DNA of 64,000 nucleotides from CAILQE01 sp036745415. Lineage in GTDB: Bacteria > Patescibacteriota > Saccharimonadia > Saccharimonadales > UBA4665. The stretch is taken from contig DAIOGF010000002.1 in assembly GCA_036745415.1 (NCBI GenBank), forward strand, positions 124,001-188,000, given 5' to 3'. A program made the translations under genes and the position numbers. Of this stretch, positions 43,419-51,790 are shown one piece after another; positions within the stretch are counted from its first letter, which is position 1, and each line of letters opens with the position of its first letter. The notes beneath the pieces are model-generated. The model was given only the letters and a program-made list of their open reading frames with translations, searched no databases and was not told the origin of the DNA.

Positions 43419-45704
43419 TTATTTACTTTTTCGTCTTCGGAACTTTTTCTTAACTGGAGCCTTCTCTAAAATGTCTTTAGCTTCAGCTTCTGTAATCTTT
43501 TTAGGGTCTAAATCTTTCTCGATCTTAGCGTTCTTTTTGCCATCTGTTATGTAAGGTCCGTAAGGGCCATTTAAGATTTTTATTCCACTATCGAATATTT
43601 GAATGTTCTTCTCTTTATCTTTAGCTTCTTTTTCGGCAATTTTCTCTAGAGCTTGTTCTAGCGAAATGGTATTAGGATCAAGTGGTTTTATGGAAACATA
43701 AGTTTTTCCGTATTGTATATATGGTCCGAATCTACCGATGTTTGCTTTAATATCTTCTCCATCTTTAGTTTGACCAAGAGTTCTAGGAAGTCTAAACATT
43801 TCTAGAGCTTGTTCTAGGGTGACATTTTCCATAGTAGTGTTTGCTGGAAGTGATGTGAATACCGGATCTTTACCTTCGACGTCGTTTTCTCCCATTTGAA
43901 GCATGGGTCCATATCTTCCGAATCTAGCATAAATAGGTTCACCGGATTTAGGATCTTTACCAACTAATCTAGCTTGAGAAACTTCTTTTCTAGATACTTT
44001 TTCAGATTCGACAATTAGTTTATGGAAGTCCTTGTAGAAATCTCCAATAGCTTCTGTCCATTTTTCTTTACCGTCAGCTATAAGGTCGAATTGCTGTTCT
44101 ACTTTAGCTGTAAAATCGTAGTCAACGATACTTGGGAAATACTTAATTAGAAAGTCTGTGGTCACTTCTCCAACTGGAGTAGGTATAAGTTTATTGGTGT
44201 CTGCGCCAATAATTAAGAGTTCTTCTAGTTCTTCAATTTTTCCATTCTTAAGCATGTAAGAAACTTCTTTAAGTTCTTCTCCTATAAGGTCTTTCTTTTC
44301 TGCGTATCCTCTCACTTGAACTACGTTAATAGTGCTGGCGTAAGTACTTGGACGACCAATACCTAATTCTTCTAACTTCTTAACTAATGATGCTTCTGAG
44401 TATCTAGCAGCTGCTCTAGAGTAGGTTATTGTAGCTTTGATTTCATTAACATCTAATACGTCGCCCTTATTTAGTATTGGAAGTAATGTATCTTCACCTT
44501 TACCCTTATAGACCTTCATGAATCCTGGGAATATTAAAATTTCACCTTTAGCTAAAAAGATATCCCTATTCTTGTCGTTATCTATACTTACTTCTGTTTT
44601 TTCAGTACTAGCTTTACTCATCTGAGAAGCTAAGGCTCTTTGCCAGATAAGTTTATACAACTTAACCTGTTGAGCGTCTAAGCCAGCTTCAAGCTCTGTA
44701 AAGTTGGTAGGACGAATAGCTTCGTGGGCTTCTTGAGCTGAAGCATTCTTGGTGTGGAATTGTTTTCTTTCATAGAATTCTTCGCCGTAGTTTTTAATAA
44801 TAAAATCTTTAGCGTTATTAAGCGCTAGATCAGATAGAGTCGTGCTATCTGTTCGCATGTAGGTAATCTTACCTTCTTCATAAAGTCTTTGAGCTAGTGT
44901 CATTGTTTGTCTTACTGAGAATCCAAGCTTCCTAGCCGCTTCTTGTTGAAGAGTTGATGTTGTGAACGGTGCACTAGGGCTCTTGAATGAAGGCTTCTTG
45001 GTAATGTCTTTTATCTTAAAAGTAGCATCTTTAAATGCTTCTAGGGATTTAAGAACTGTTTCTTTTTCCTTAATCTTATTGGCAAGTTCGGCTGGAATTA
45101 AATCAGAGCCTTTCTTAAATACTGCCTGCATTCTATAGGACTTCTCTGGTTTGTGTTCTCTAATTTCTTTTTCTCTATCTACTAATAGTCTTGTTGCTAC
45201 CGATTGAACTCTACCAGCAGATAATCCTACTCGAATTTTCTTCCATAAAACTGGAGAAAGTTCATAACCTACTAATCGATCTAGAACTCTCCTAGCCTGC
45301 TGTGCATCTACAAGGTTTAAATCTATCTTTCTAGGATGTTCTATAGCGGCTTCTAAGGCCGTTTTAGTGATTTCATGAAAAATTATACGGTTCGTAGTTT
45401 TATCGTCTAATCCAAGGGCTTTAGTGAGGTGCCAAGCAATAGCTTCCCCTTCGCGGTCTTCATCGGAAGCTAGCCATACTGTTTTACCTTTAGCGGACTT
45501 CTTCAGTTCACTAACTACCTTTTTCTTATCTGGACTAATCTGATACTTGGGCTCAAAGTTGTGTTCTATATCTATATTCATGTCCTTTGCAGGTAAATCA
45601 CGAATATGACCAAAACTACTCTTAACTTCAAAGTCTGATCCTAAGAACTTAGAGATTGTTTTGGCTTTTGCCGGTGACTCAACTATTACAAGGTTTTTGG
45701 CCAT
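43419..45704 (-). CDS. topA: DNA topoisomerase I
   Basis: Type IA topoisomerase that relaxes negative supercoils. The Toprim domain starts with LVIVESPAKAKTI and has the DxDxExE region ASDEDREGEAIAWHL. The active-site Tyr is in ITYMRTDST (~282). The C-terminal third has several short repeats of the FGRYGPMLQMG / FGPYIQYG / GPYGPYITDG type instead of Cys4 zinc ribbons, and a basic KKKFRRRKSK tail. The 761 aa length is normal. Confidence 0.97.
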   Translation of the reverse strand: MAKNLVIVESPAKAKTISKFLGSDFEVKSSFGHIRDLPAKDMNIDIEHNFEPKYQISPDKKKVVSELKKSAKGKTVWLASDEDREGEAIAWHLTKALGLDDKTTNRIIFHEITKTALEAAIEHPRKIDLNLVDAQQARRVLDRLVGYELSPVLWKKIRVGLSAGRVQSVATRLLVDREKEIREHKPEKSYRMQAVFKKGSDLIPAELANKIKEKETVLKSLEAFKDATFKIKDITKKPSFKSPSAPFTTSTLQQEAARKLGFSVRQTMTLAQRLYEEGKITYMRTDSTTLSDLALNNAKDFIIKNYGEEFYERKQFHTKNASAQEAHEAIRPTNFTELEAGLDAQQVKLYKLIWQRALASQMSKASTEKTEVSIDNDKNRDIFLAKGEILIFPGFMKVYKGKGEDTLLPILNKGDVLDVNEIKATITYSRAAARYSEASLVKKLEELGIGRPSTYASTINVVQVRGYAEKKDLIGEELKEVSYMLKNGKIEELEELLIIGADTNKLIPTPVGEVTTDFLIKYFPSIVDYDFTAKVEQQFDLIADGKEKWTEAIGDFYKDFHKLIVESEKVSRKEVSQARLVGKDPKSGEPIYARFGRYGPMLQMGENDVEGKDPVFTSLPANTTMENVTLEQALEMFRLPRTLGQTKDGEDIKANIGRFGPYIQYGKTYVSIKPLDPNTISLEQALEKIAEKEAKDKEKNIQIFDSGIKILNGPYGPYITDGKKNAKIEKDLDPKKITEAEAKDILEKAPVKKKFRRRKSK

Positions 45705-45809
45705 AGTACTTAAATTAAACTCATTTTACATAATAATGCAAGTTATACATAAGAATTTATTATGCTTAAGGTGTTAATATTTGACAAATGAAAAAATAGT
45801 TAAGTAGTA

Positions 45810-45838
45810 TTGACATTAAGTAATGTTTTTGCTAAAAT
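45810..45838 (+). promoter_or_regulatory. Strong promoter of the structured RNA
   Basis: TTGACA at 45810-45815, a 17-nt spacer and TAAAAT at 45833-45838 preceded by TGC (extended -10). It is the closest match to consensus in the window. A second TTGACA is at 45781. Transcription on the + strand would start near 45845. Confidence 0.85.
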
Positions 45839-45844
45839 AGCAAT

Positions 45845-46203
45845 TCGTGGGTCTTATTACATAGGATCCAAGTACATTTACCCCTCTAACAACATTGTTA
45901 GATTGTTTTAGAGAGATTAAACCTTAAATAAGTTGTTACCCTCCACTTATTTCTAAAAGTCTATCTTTATAGATAGTCGTTGTTCTCTAAAACAAACTAA
46001 TCCCTTTAACTACAAGCCGAAATTTGTAGGTTCCCCAATTGAACGAGCCTAAATGGTGAAGATCCTTTTGGATCTCCGACACGAGCATTTTTAATATATG
46101 TATCTCGATGTTTCGTTGGGGTGGGTTGAAGGGCCGGAAGACAATTTTATATTGTCTTCTGAAAGAGACTCTGGCGGTGCCCACCCCCTCCAGAGTCTCT
46201 TTT
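45845..46203 (+). ncRNA. Unidentified structured RNA, ~360 nt
   Basis: No + strand gene lies downstream, so this is a standalone transcript. Perfect helices: CTAACAA/TTGTTAG (45886-45901), a 12-bp stem TTGTTTTAGAGA (45903-45914) with 45984-45995, inside it AAATAAGT/ACTTATTT and CTATCT/AGATAG, AGATCC-TTTT-GGATCT (46060-46075), GAAGACAAT/ATTGTCTTC (46137-46159), and the terminal 13-bp hairpin. The terminal loop CCCACCCC can pair with GGGGTGGG (46118-46125), a pseudoknot. The size suits RNase P RNA or tmRNA, but I cannot find their signatures (GAGGAAAGUC, T-loop, tag ending ALAA). Confidence 0.7.
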
Positions 46204-46206
46204 AGT
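46162..46206 (+). terminator. Terminator of the structured RNA (also serves pth)
   Basis: A 13-bp perfect stem AAAGAGACTCTGG (46162-46174) / CCAGAGTCTCTTT (46190-46202), with a 15-nt loop, then TTTAGTTT. It lies 13 nt from the pth stop on the other strand and can act as a bidirectional terminator. Confidence 0.75.
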
Positions 46207-46215
46207 TTAGAGGCA

Positions 46216-46809
46216 TTAGAATATGAAGTTTCTAGTTTCTTCTCTTAATAAATCATTAGAGTAGATATGTTCACTGAGTAGTGCGTTAACTTCTTTTTCC
46301 AAGTCCTTTAGATTAGTCTTCTCTTCTTTATTGAAATCTTGCAGTACAAAATCTGCAGTATCCATCTGTTCTGGTTTCTTTGGTCCTATTCCTATTCGGA
46401 TTCGACCGTAGTTTTCAGTTCCTAGATGCTTAGTTACAGATTTAACTCCGTTATGGCCTGCACTGCTACCACCATTTCTGATTCGAATTTGGCCAAAATT
46501 TATGTCTAATTCATCGTGAAGCACTACAATATTAGATTCAGGAATTTTATAGAAATTTTTAACGTTAGCTACTGCTTCACCGCTGTTATTCATAAGTGTA
46601 GTCGGTTTTATTATTATAATTCGTTTATCTCCTAAATTGCCTGTGCTGATGTGCGCTTTAAAATCTGGCTTATTAATCCATTTAGACATCTCATCGAATG
46701 TATCTACAAAGAAATCTGCACATAAAAATCCAATATTATGTCTGTTGTTTGTATATTCGTCACCCACATTTCCAAGACCAACTATTAGAATAGTCTTATT
46801 AATGCCCAT
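46216..46809 (-). CDS. pth: Peptidyl-tRNA hydrolase
   Basis: Cleaves peptidyl-tRNA released from stalled ribosomes. Signatures: VGLGNVGDEYTNNRHNIGF at the N-terminus (with the catalytic His), KPTTLMNNSG, VLHDELDINFGQIRIRNGGS and GHNGVKS. The start is placed at the ATG at 46809 (MGINKTILIVGLGN), giving 197 aa, the family length; an ATG at 46863 would add 18 non-homologous residues. It sits between der and the structured RNA terminator. Confidence 0.94.
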   Translation of the reverse strand: MGINKTILIVGLGNVGDEYTNNRHNIGFLCADFFVDTFDEMSKWINKPDFKAHISTGNLGDKRIIIIKPTTLMNNSGEAVANVKNFYKIPESNIVVLHDELDINFGQIRIRNGGSSAGHNGVKSVTKHLGTENYGRIRIGIGPKKPEQMDTADFVLQDFNKEEKTNLKDLEKEVNALLSEHIYSNDLLREETRNFIF

Positions 46810-46902
46810 AGAGTCTATTTTGTAGTTATTAACAATTGGTGCGCGTCTTTGAAATAGTGCCATTTTATAAAGTATCTAGTAACCTGTTGTAGCTAGTCAA
46901 GT

Positions 46903-48270
46903 TTATCGAGGGGCTTTGGTTGGAGAATTGCCGTGTTTGTGGGCAATATGTTTTTCAATAAACCATAATTGTACAGGAGTTCCATTGAAGCCATATTCTT
47001 CTCTTAGGCCTCTTTCTAGGTACCTTCTGTAGCTCCAGTGAAGGAACTTGGTGTTTGATCCAAATATCTTGAAAGCTGGAATAGGGTTATCTGTTTCTTG
47101 TGTAATGTAATTTAGTTTAGGAGATCTGTTTTTAAGACCTGCTGGAGGATGTTTGAAAGTAGCTTTTTCAAGGTATTTGTTAAGTTCTCTTGTTGGAATT
47201 CGCTTCTTTCTTTCTTCCATAATTTCAGTAACAATTTCGAAAATCTTAGTTACGTTTTGTCCTGTAACTGATGAAGTGAAAATTAATGGAGCCCAAGGTA
47301 CGAATTCAAAATTATAGGCGATTCGCTTAGCGAGAGTGTCTCTAAGGTATGGGTCTTTGTCTTCAGCGCTATCCCATTTAGAAACAACTAGAACTAGCCC
47401 CTTACCAGCTTCTTTAATTAATCCGGCAAGTTTCTGATCTAGCTGAACATTAAGTTCGTTTACATCCATAAGAAGTAGACACACATCAGCCTGTTCGATA
47501 GCACTTAGAGAACGAATAACACTAAAGTGTTCTATTCCCTTTTCAACTTTACCCGCTCTTCTAATTCCAGCGGTGTCCATAATCTCAACATCTTGCTTCT
47601 GATATTTAATATATGTTCTGTTGATGTCTCTAGTGGTCCCTGCTCTATCTGATACAATAGCCTGTTGTTTCTTAGCTAGAGTGTTAAATAGGTAGGATTT
47701 ACCAACATTTGGTCTACCAATTAAAGCGATTTTAATAGTGTTAGGATCGAATTCTTTGTATTCAATTTTAGGAATAACATTAGATAATTTTTGAAGTAGT
47801 TCTTCGATTCCTTTGTTTTGTTTTACTGAAGTATAGATAAAATCTTTAATTCCGAATTTAGTATGATGGTCAGCTTGAGAGACGTTTTTAACCTGATCTA
47901 CTTTGTTTATAACTAGAAACACTGGCTTTTTGCTCTTTAAGGCTAAATTAGCAAGTTTTCTATCTTCATCGTTAACAGGAACATTAGCTTCAACCATTAA
48001 CCAGATTACGTCTGCACTTTCCGTTGCCTGATAAATTTGTTCCTGAATGGTAAACTCGAAGTCGTCTTCTGGGTTCTTGACTCCGGCAGTATCCACCAAC
48101 CAAAATTCTTGGTCATTAAATCTTGCCTTTGCCATTAAAGAATCTCTTGTAGTACCCGCTTCTCTGGCTACAATAGCTTCTCTTCTTGAGAGGATAGCAT
48201 TAAATAGAGAAGATTTACCTACATTGGCTCTTCCTACTATAGCTACTATTGGAGTTCTGTTTTTAGACAT
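46903..48270 (-). CDS. der: Ribosome biogenesis GTPase Der (EngA)
   Basis: Tandem-GTPase factor for 50S assembly. The first G domain has GRANVGKSSLFNA (~11-23), the second GRPNVGKSYLFNTL (~185-198), and both have DTAG and NKxD/SKWD motifs. A C-terminal KH-like domain follows. The 455 aa length is normal. An extended -10 (TGT-TAAAAT at 48280-48288, minus strand) lies right upstream, predicting a nearly leaderless mRNA. Confidence 0.97.
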   Translation of the reverse strand: MSKNRTPIVAIVGRANVGKSSLFNAILSRREAIVAREAGTTRDSLMAKARFNDQEFWLVDTAGVKNPEDDFEFTIQEQIYQATESADVIWLMVEANVPVNDEDRKLANLALKSKKPVFLVINKVDQVKNVSQADHHTKFGIKDFIYTSVKQNKGIEELLQKLSNVIPKIEYKEFDPNTIKIALIGRPNVGKSYLFNTLAKKQQAIVSDRAGTTRDINRTYIKYQKQDVEIMDTAGIRRAGKVEKGIEHFSVIRSLSAIEQADVCLLLMDVNELNVQLDQKLAGLIKEAGKGLVLVVSKWDSAEDKDPYLRDTLAKRIAYNFEFVPWAPLIFTSSVTGQNVTKIFEIVTEIMEERKKRIPTRELNKYLEKATFKHPPAGLKNRSPKLNYITQETDNPIPAFKIFGSNTKFLHWSYRRYLERGLREEYGFNGTPVQLWFIEKHIAHKHGNSPTKAPR

Positions 48271-48279
48271 ATTAGATAT

Positions 48280-48288
48280 ATTTTAACA
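48280..48288 (-). promoter_or_regulatory. Extended -10 promoter for der
   Basis: Read on the minus strand: TGT-TAAAAT with the start predicted near 48273, about 3 nt before the ATG at 48270. Confidence 0.5.
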
Positions 48289-48305
48289 TAAAAATTATGT
48301 TTTCG

Positions 48306-48971
48306 CTAGTCTTCTAACTCCTTATATTCACCTTCTTTTAGGTCTCCCAGTATGTAGTCTCCAAATACTGTTCTATGGAGATCAACTACTTCATAGCCTA
48401 GCGCCTTGAAAGTCCTGCGTATCTGTCTATTTCTACCTTCGCTCATTTGTACTTCAAAATGTTTAGGATCTTGAAGTTTGGTAAGTCTTAGTCTGGATGG
48501 GCCATCACTCAAAGCTACACCATAATCTGAGATCATTTGCTGATGAAGAGGCTCTAAATCTTTGTCTAATTCGATATTATAGATCTTCATCTTTTTAAAA
48601 GATGGATGAGTTAATTTGTATGATAAATCCCCATCGTTGGTTAGCAGTAATAGCCCACTAGAATCTTTATCTAGTCTGCCTACTGGTTTTAGGTCAGAAT
48701 ATTTTTTATCGATAATATCGTAAATAGTTTTATCTATTCCTTGAGCTTTCTTGCTTACAACATAACCTCTTGGTTTATTAAATAGTATTGTAGTGAAGCT
48801 TGCGGGTAGAGATTGCAATTCGCCGTTTAGTTTAATTTGATCTGTTTCTTCAACTTGTTGACCTAATTGAGCAGTTTTTCCATTAACGGTAATTTTACCG
48901 TTTTGTATTAGGCTATCTACGCTTCTTCTACTTAATCCGCTTGAAAGCGCTAAGTACTTATTTATTCTCAT
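48306..48971 (-). CDS. RluB/RsuA-family rRNA pseudouridine synthase
   Basis: Isomerises a uridine in rRNA. An N-terminal S4 domain (INKYLALSSGLSRRSVDSLI, ~3-22) precedes the catalytic domain with D101 in GRLDKDSSGLLLLTNDG and the C-terminal QMSEGRNRQIRR motif. The 221 aa length is typical of RluB/RluE/RsuA-type enzymes; the exact target position cannot be assigned. It starts 1 nt after the stop of the upstream response-regulator gene. Confidence 0.92.
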   Translation of the reverse strand: MRINKYLALSSGLSRRSVDSLIQNGKITVNGKTAQLGQQVEETDQIKLNGELQSLPASFTTILFNKPRGYVVSKKAQGIDKTIYDIIDKKYSDLKPVGRLDKDSSGLLLLTNDGDLSYKLTHPSFKKMKIYNIELDKDLEPLHQQMISDYGVALSDGPSRLRLTKLQDPKHFEVQMSEGRNRQIRRTFKALGYEVVDLHRTVFGDYILGDLKEGEYKELED

Positions 48972-48972
48972 A

Positions 48973-49977
48973 TTATTGCAATGGAGGTGTGTTTGGTGGG
49001 TTTACTGGTGGCTGCGGAGGATTTGTTTGTTCGCTTGTATCTGGCATAACTGGAGGTGTAATTGGTTCCGTTGTTGAACTAACGGGCATCTCAGGACTTG
49101 GCATGGTTGGCTCGCTCATACTTGGAGCTGGCATAGCAGGTTCCATTGTAGGTTGAACCTCTGGAGTAGAAGACATTGTTGGTTCTGGCATAGTACTTGT
49201 AGGCATTTCAACAGACGTAGTTTCACTAACTGGACTAAGGGGCATCTCAGGACTTGGCATGGTTGGCTCGCTCATACTTGGAGCTGGCATTTCAGGTGCT
49301 GGTGCTGGCATAGCAGGTTCAATTGTAGGTTGAACCTCTGGAGTAGAAGACATTGTTGGTTCTGGCATTACGTTTGCATTCATGTCTAATGATGCTGAAT
49401 TTGAATCATCGTGATTAATTCTTCCGCCTAAATCAGTAGGAGCGTCAGTTGCAACTTCAGGAGCCGATGCCGGCATGGTTGGCTCGCTCATACTTGGAGC
49501 TGGCATAGCAGGTTCCATTGTAGGTTGAACCTCTGGAGCTGCCGCTGGCATTTCAGGTGCTGGACTTGTAGCTGGTGCAGCAGTAGTTTCTACTGCGGCA
49601 GATGTTCCCTTGTCTCCAAGAAGATCATGTACTGATTGAACTATATCTTCTAGAGTTACTTGGGATTTAACAAGATACTTATCCGCTCCTAGGCCTTTAG
49701 CTCTTTCTTCGTCTGTATCTTGGTTTAGTGCAGTCAACATGATAACCTTCATGTTTTTTAGGTAATTGGATGACTTAATTATTTCCAACATTTCCATGCC
49801 GCTAACTCGTGGCATCATAACGTCAGATATTAATAGGTCTGGTTGATTAGCTTTAGCAACCAATAGACCTTCTTCCCCATCTTTTGCAACTAGCACTTGA
49901 AAGCCTTCTGCTTCAAGTCGTGCCTTATATATTTCTGATAAATTTGTGTCATCTTCGACTAGTAGTACTTTGATCAT
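48973..49977 (-). CDS. Response regulator with long Pro/Met/Glu/Ser repeat tail
   Basis: Residues 1-122 are a normal receiver: VEDD at 7-10, D52 in LISDVMMP, and a T/A switch and Lys in ADKYLVKS. From ~123 to 334 the protein is low-complexity, built of a repeating PEVQPTMEPAMPAPSMSEPTMP-type unit, with a Pro-only end (PPQPPVNPPNTPP). There is no DNA-binding domain. The histidine kinase at 50037-51254 lies 59 nt upstream in the same direction and is its likely partner. The tail may be a flexible tether or interaction surface (inference). Confidence 0.88.
   Translation of the reverse strand: MIKVLLVEDDTNLSEIYKARLEAEGFQVLVAKDGEEGLLVAKANQPDLLISDVMMPRVSGMEMLEIIKSSNYLKNMKVIMLTALNQDTDEERAKGLGADKYLVKSQVTLEDIVQSVHDLLGDKGTSAAVETTAAPATSPAPEMPAAAPEVQPTMEPAMPAPSMSEPTMPASAPEVATDAPTDLGGRINHDDSNSASLDMNANVMPEPTMSSTPEVQPTIEPAMPAPAPEMPAPSMSEPTMPSPEMPLSPVSETTSVEMPTSTMPEPTMSSTPEVQPTMEPAMPAPSMSEPTMPSPEMPVSSTTEPITPPVMPDTSEQTNPPQPPVNPPNTPPLQ
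48990..49560 (-). repeat. In-frame direct repeats encoding the regulator tail
   Basis: The block containing GGCATGGTTGGCTCGCTCAT, then TACTTGGAGCTGGCAT, then GGTTGAACCTCTGGAG recurs around 49095, 49255 and 49470 (as read on the + strand). Near-identity at the DNA level points to recent duplication and possible length variation between strains. Confidence 0.85.
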
Positions 49978-50036
49978 ATTTTTTTCTCTTTAAATTAATA
50001 ATGCTTATCTTAATATTAACATATTATGCAAAGTTA

Positions 50037-51254
50037 CTATTTAGCTACTTGAGCATTGGCGAATTGCTTGGCTTGCTCATCTGTTAATTTAGGTATAGTG
50101 AAGTAGAATGTACTTCCCTGTCCTAAGACACTCTCTGCCCAAATCTTGCCCTTGTAGAATTCAATAACTTTTTTGCAGGTATAGAGTCCTAATCCACTAC
50201 CACCTATAGTCCGAGTTGGTGAATTGTCTACTCGATAGAACTTCTGGAAGATGTGTGGAAGATTTTCTGCAGATATACCAATACCTGAATCTTTTATGTA
50301 AACCTGAACGAAATTATCGTCACTGCTTATCCCTACCAATATTTTTCCGCTTTTAGAAAACTTCATAGCATTATCAAAAAGTTTGCCCAATACGTCACTC
50401 AATTTATTCGGATCTACAAATGTGTAGTAATTAGGAATAAGTTGTTTTGCCGCACCGCCAACTGGAACAATATCTCCGGGATTTTTAGAACCTATATGAT
50501 ATTCGACTGTCATACCTTTCTTACCGGCTATAGGAATAAGTGCGTCCGTATAAGCTTTAAGTGCTTTTCCTAATTCAATAACTTTTGGAGCTGAAGTTAT
50601 TACTCCATCATCGGCACTTGTTGCAGTTAATAGCTCATCAAACAACACCCCAAGCCTTTTTAGGGCCTCTTTAGACTTTAATAAGTAGTCTTTTGCTCTA
50701 TTATCTATTGTGGCGGTTTTAGGGTTAAGAGCAAGCTCTAGGAACCCATCGGTAGATGCAATTGGTGTTCTCATTTCATGAGACGCTGTTGATATAAAGT
50801 CTTTTAGTCTATTTTCCTCATTTTGCATGGTAGTGACATCTTTAATTACTGCTACTGCATCAACGGCATAACCATTTACTAATATTGGGGTGATACTTAA
50901 ATCCACTGGGATGCCCTGATTATTTTTATTTAAAATAGACAAACTATTTATTTTAAATTCTTTTCGTTGAAGAATTACATTTCTAAAGGGATTGCTCTCA
51001 GCTGGTATTTCAATCATTTTAGGATCCACCAACTTAAATACGTACCCAACGTCAATACCCATGGCATCTTGGGCAGTCCATCCTGCAAGTCTTGCAGCAG
51101 ATTCATTTATTAGTTTAATAACGCCTTTTTGGTCGAAATAAATTAAACCTTCACCAATAGCATTGAAAACACCCTGCAGAGTTTGCATCTCAGTATTATT
51201 GGAAACTGGACTCACTACTTTTGTTGCCGTAGTTTTTTTATTTAGCGAAAACAA
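50037..51254 (-). CDS. PAS-domain sensor histidine kinase, apparently cytoplasmic
   Basis: A PAS domain at ~22-150 (FNAIGEGLIYFDQKGVIKLINES), HisKA with H159 in STASHEMRTPIAS, and HATPase with LFDNAMKFS, KDSGIGIS and GGSGLGLYTCKKV. All catalytic boxes are intact, unlike the protein at 27638. No transmembrane helix is visible, so it is probably a soluble sensor. The start is TTG at 51254, preceded by GTGGGGAAATC. It lies upstream of the repeat-tailed response regulator. Confidence 0.93.
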   Translation of the reverse strand: MFSLNKKTTATKVVSPVSNNTEMQTLQGVFNAIGEGLIYFDQKGVIKLINESAARLAGWTAQDAMGIDVGYVFKLVDPKMIEIPAESNPFRNVILQRKEFKINSLSILNKNNQGIPVDLSITPILVNGYAVDAVAVIKDVTTMQNEENRLKDFISTASHEMRTPIASTDGFLELALNPKTATIDNRAKDYLLKSKEALKRLGVLFDELLTATSADDGVITSAPKVIELGKALKAYTDALIPIAGKKGMTVEYHIGSKNPGDIVPVGGAAKQLIPNYYTFVDPNKLSDVLGKLFDNAMKFSKSGKILVGISSDDNFVQVYIKDSGIGISAENLPHIFQKFYRVDNSPTRTIGGSGLGLYTCKKVIEFYKGKIWAESVLGQGSTFYFTIPKLTDEQAKQFANAQVAK

Positions 51255-51360
51255 GATTTCCCCACTCTTTTAATGTTTATGTTTATATTATGATGTTATT
51301 TTTGGTTTATTTCAACAACATTTTAGATAATCTGTTATAATCTGTATCTGTAAATAGTTT

Positions 51361-51437
51361 GGCCCCTTCGTCTAGCGGTTCAGGATATCTGGTTCTCATC
51401 CAGAAGATCGCGGGTTCGAATCCCGCAGGGGTCACCA
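51361..51437 (+). tRNA. tRNA-Glu (anticodon CTC)
   Basis: Acceptor GGCCCCT pairs with AGGGGTC, the anticodon stem-loop is CTGG-TTCTCAT-CCAG (anticodon CTC), and the T arm is GCGGGTTCGAATCCCGC. The 3' CCA is encoded (51435-51437). An upstream TATAAT near 51337 may be the -10. Confidence 0.95.
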
Positions 51438-51444
51438 CTTTTTG

Positions 51445-51768
51445 TTAATTATCGTTATTGTTACTATTATTTTCTGTTTCCACTTGGCGACTAGTTGATG
51501 TGGTTGTTCTTGTCGGGGTTGTAGAACTCCTTGTAGTTGTATTTTGAGTGGTGTTATTAACTGGTGTCTTGGTATCTACTTTTGGTGGAATTACTACATT
51601 TGAATTAGACGTGTTGGCGCTAGAATTTGAAGTTGTAGCCTGAGAATTAAGCCCGGATTTATTAATTATTAGAAGATAAGCTAATAAGGATCCTAGAAGC
51701 ACCACTAGTGTCACTAGAAAAAGTATTAAACCTAGCGGGAATTTACTTTCTATTCTTCTGTGTAACAT
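51445..51768 (-). CDS. Small membrane-anchored Ser/Thr/Asn-rich protein
   Basis: Not recognised. A basic N-terminus (LHRRIESK) and one transmembrane helix (~12-34, LGLILFLVTLVVLLGSLLAYLL) are followed by a ~70-residue low-complexity tail of Thr, Ser and Asn ending in an acidic stretch (VETENNSNNNDN). No globular domain is apparent. It may be a surface stalk or a glycosylated linker (inference). It lies downstream of a sortase gene in the same direction. The 3' end is 8 nt from tRNA-Glu. Confidence 0.55.
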   Translation of the reverse strand: MLHRRIESKFPLGLILFLVTLVVLLGSLLAYLLIINKSGLNSQATTSNSSANTSNSNVVIPPKVDTKTPVNNTTQNTTTRSSTTPTRTTTSTSRQVETENNSNNNDN

Positions 51769-51790
51769 ATAAATATATTCTACTAAAAAA

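Noticed and set aside
45987..46184. A 65-codon minus-strand reading frame within the structured RNA
   Set aside because: It has no recognisable product or start signals, and it overlaps strong RNA helices and a + strand promoter unit. Most likely chance.
45845..46203. Structured RNA identified as RNase P RNA, tmRNA, SRP RNA or 6S RNA
   Set aside because: Despite a suitable length, I found no GAGGAAAGUC or other RNase P core, no tRNA-like T-loop or tag ending in ALAA, and only CCGGAAG of the SRP loop without AGCAGCC. Left unidentified.
49153..49389. A + strand reading frame rich in Trp/His/Cys inside the response regulator repeat tail
   Set aside because: It is the antisense shadow of the repetitive tail; its odd composition follows from the repeat sequence.
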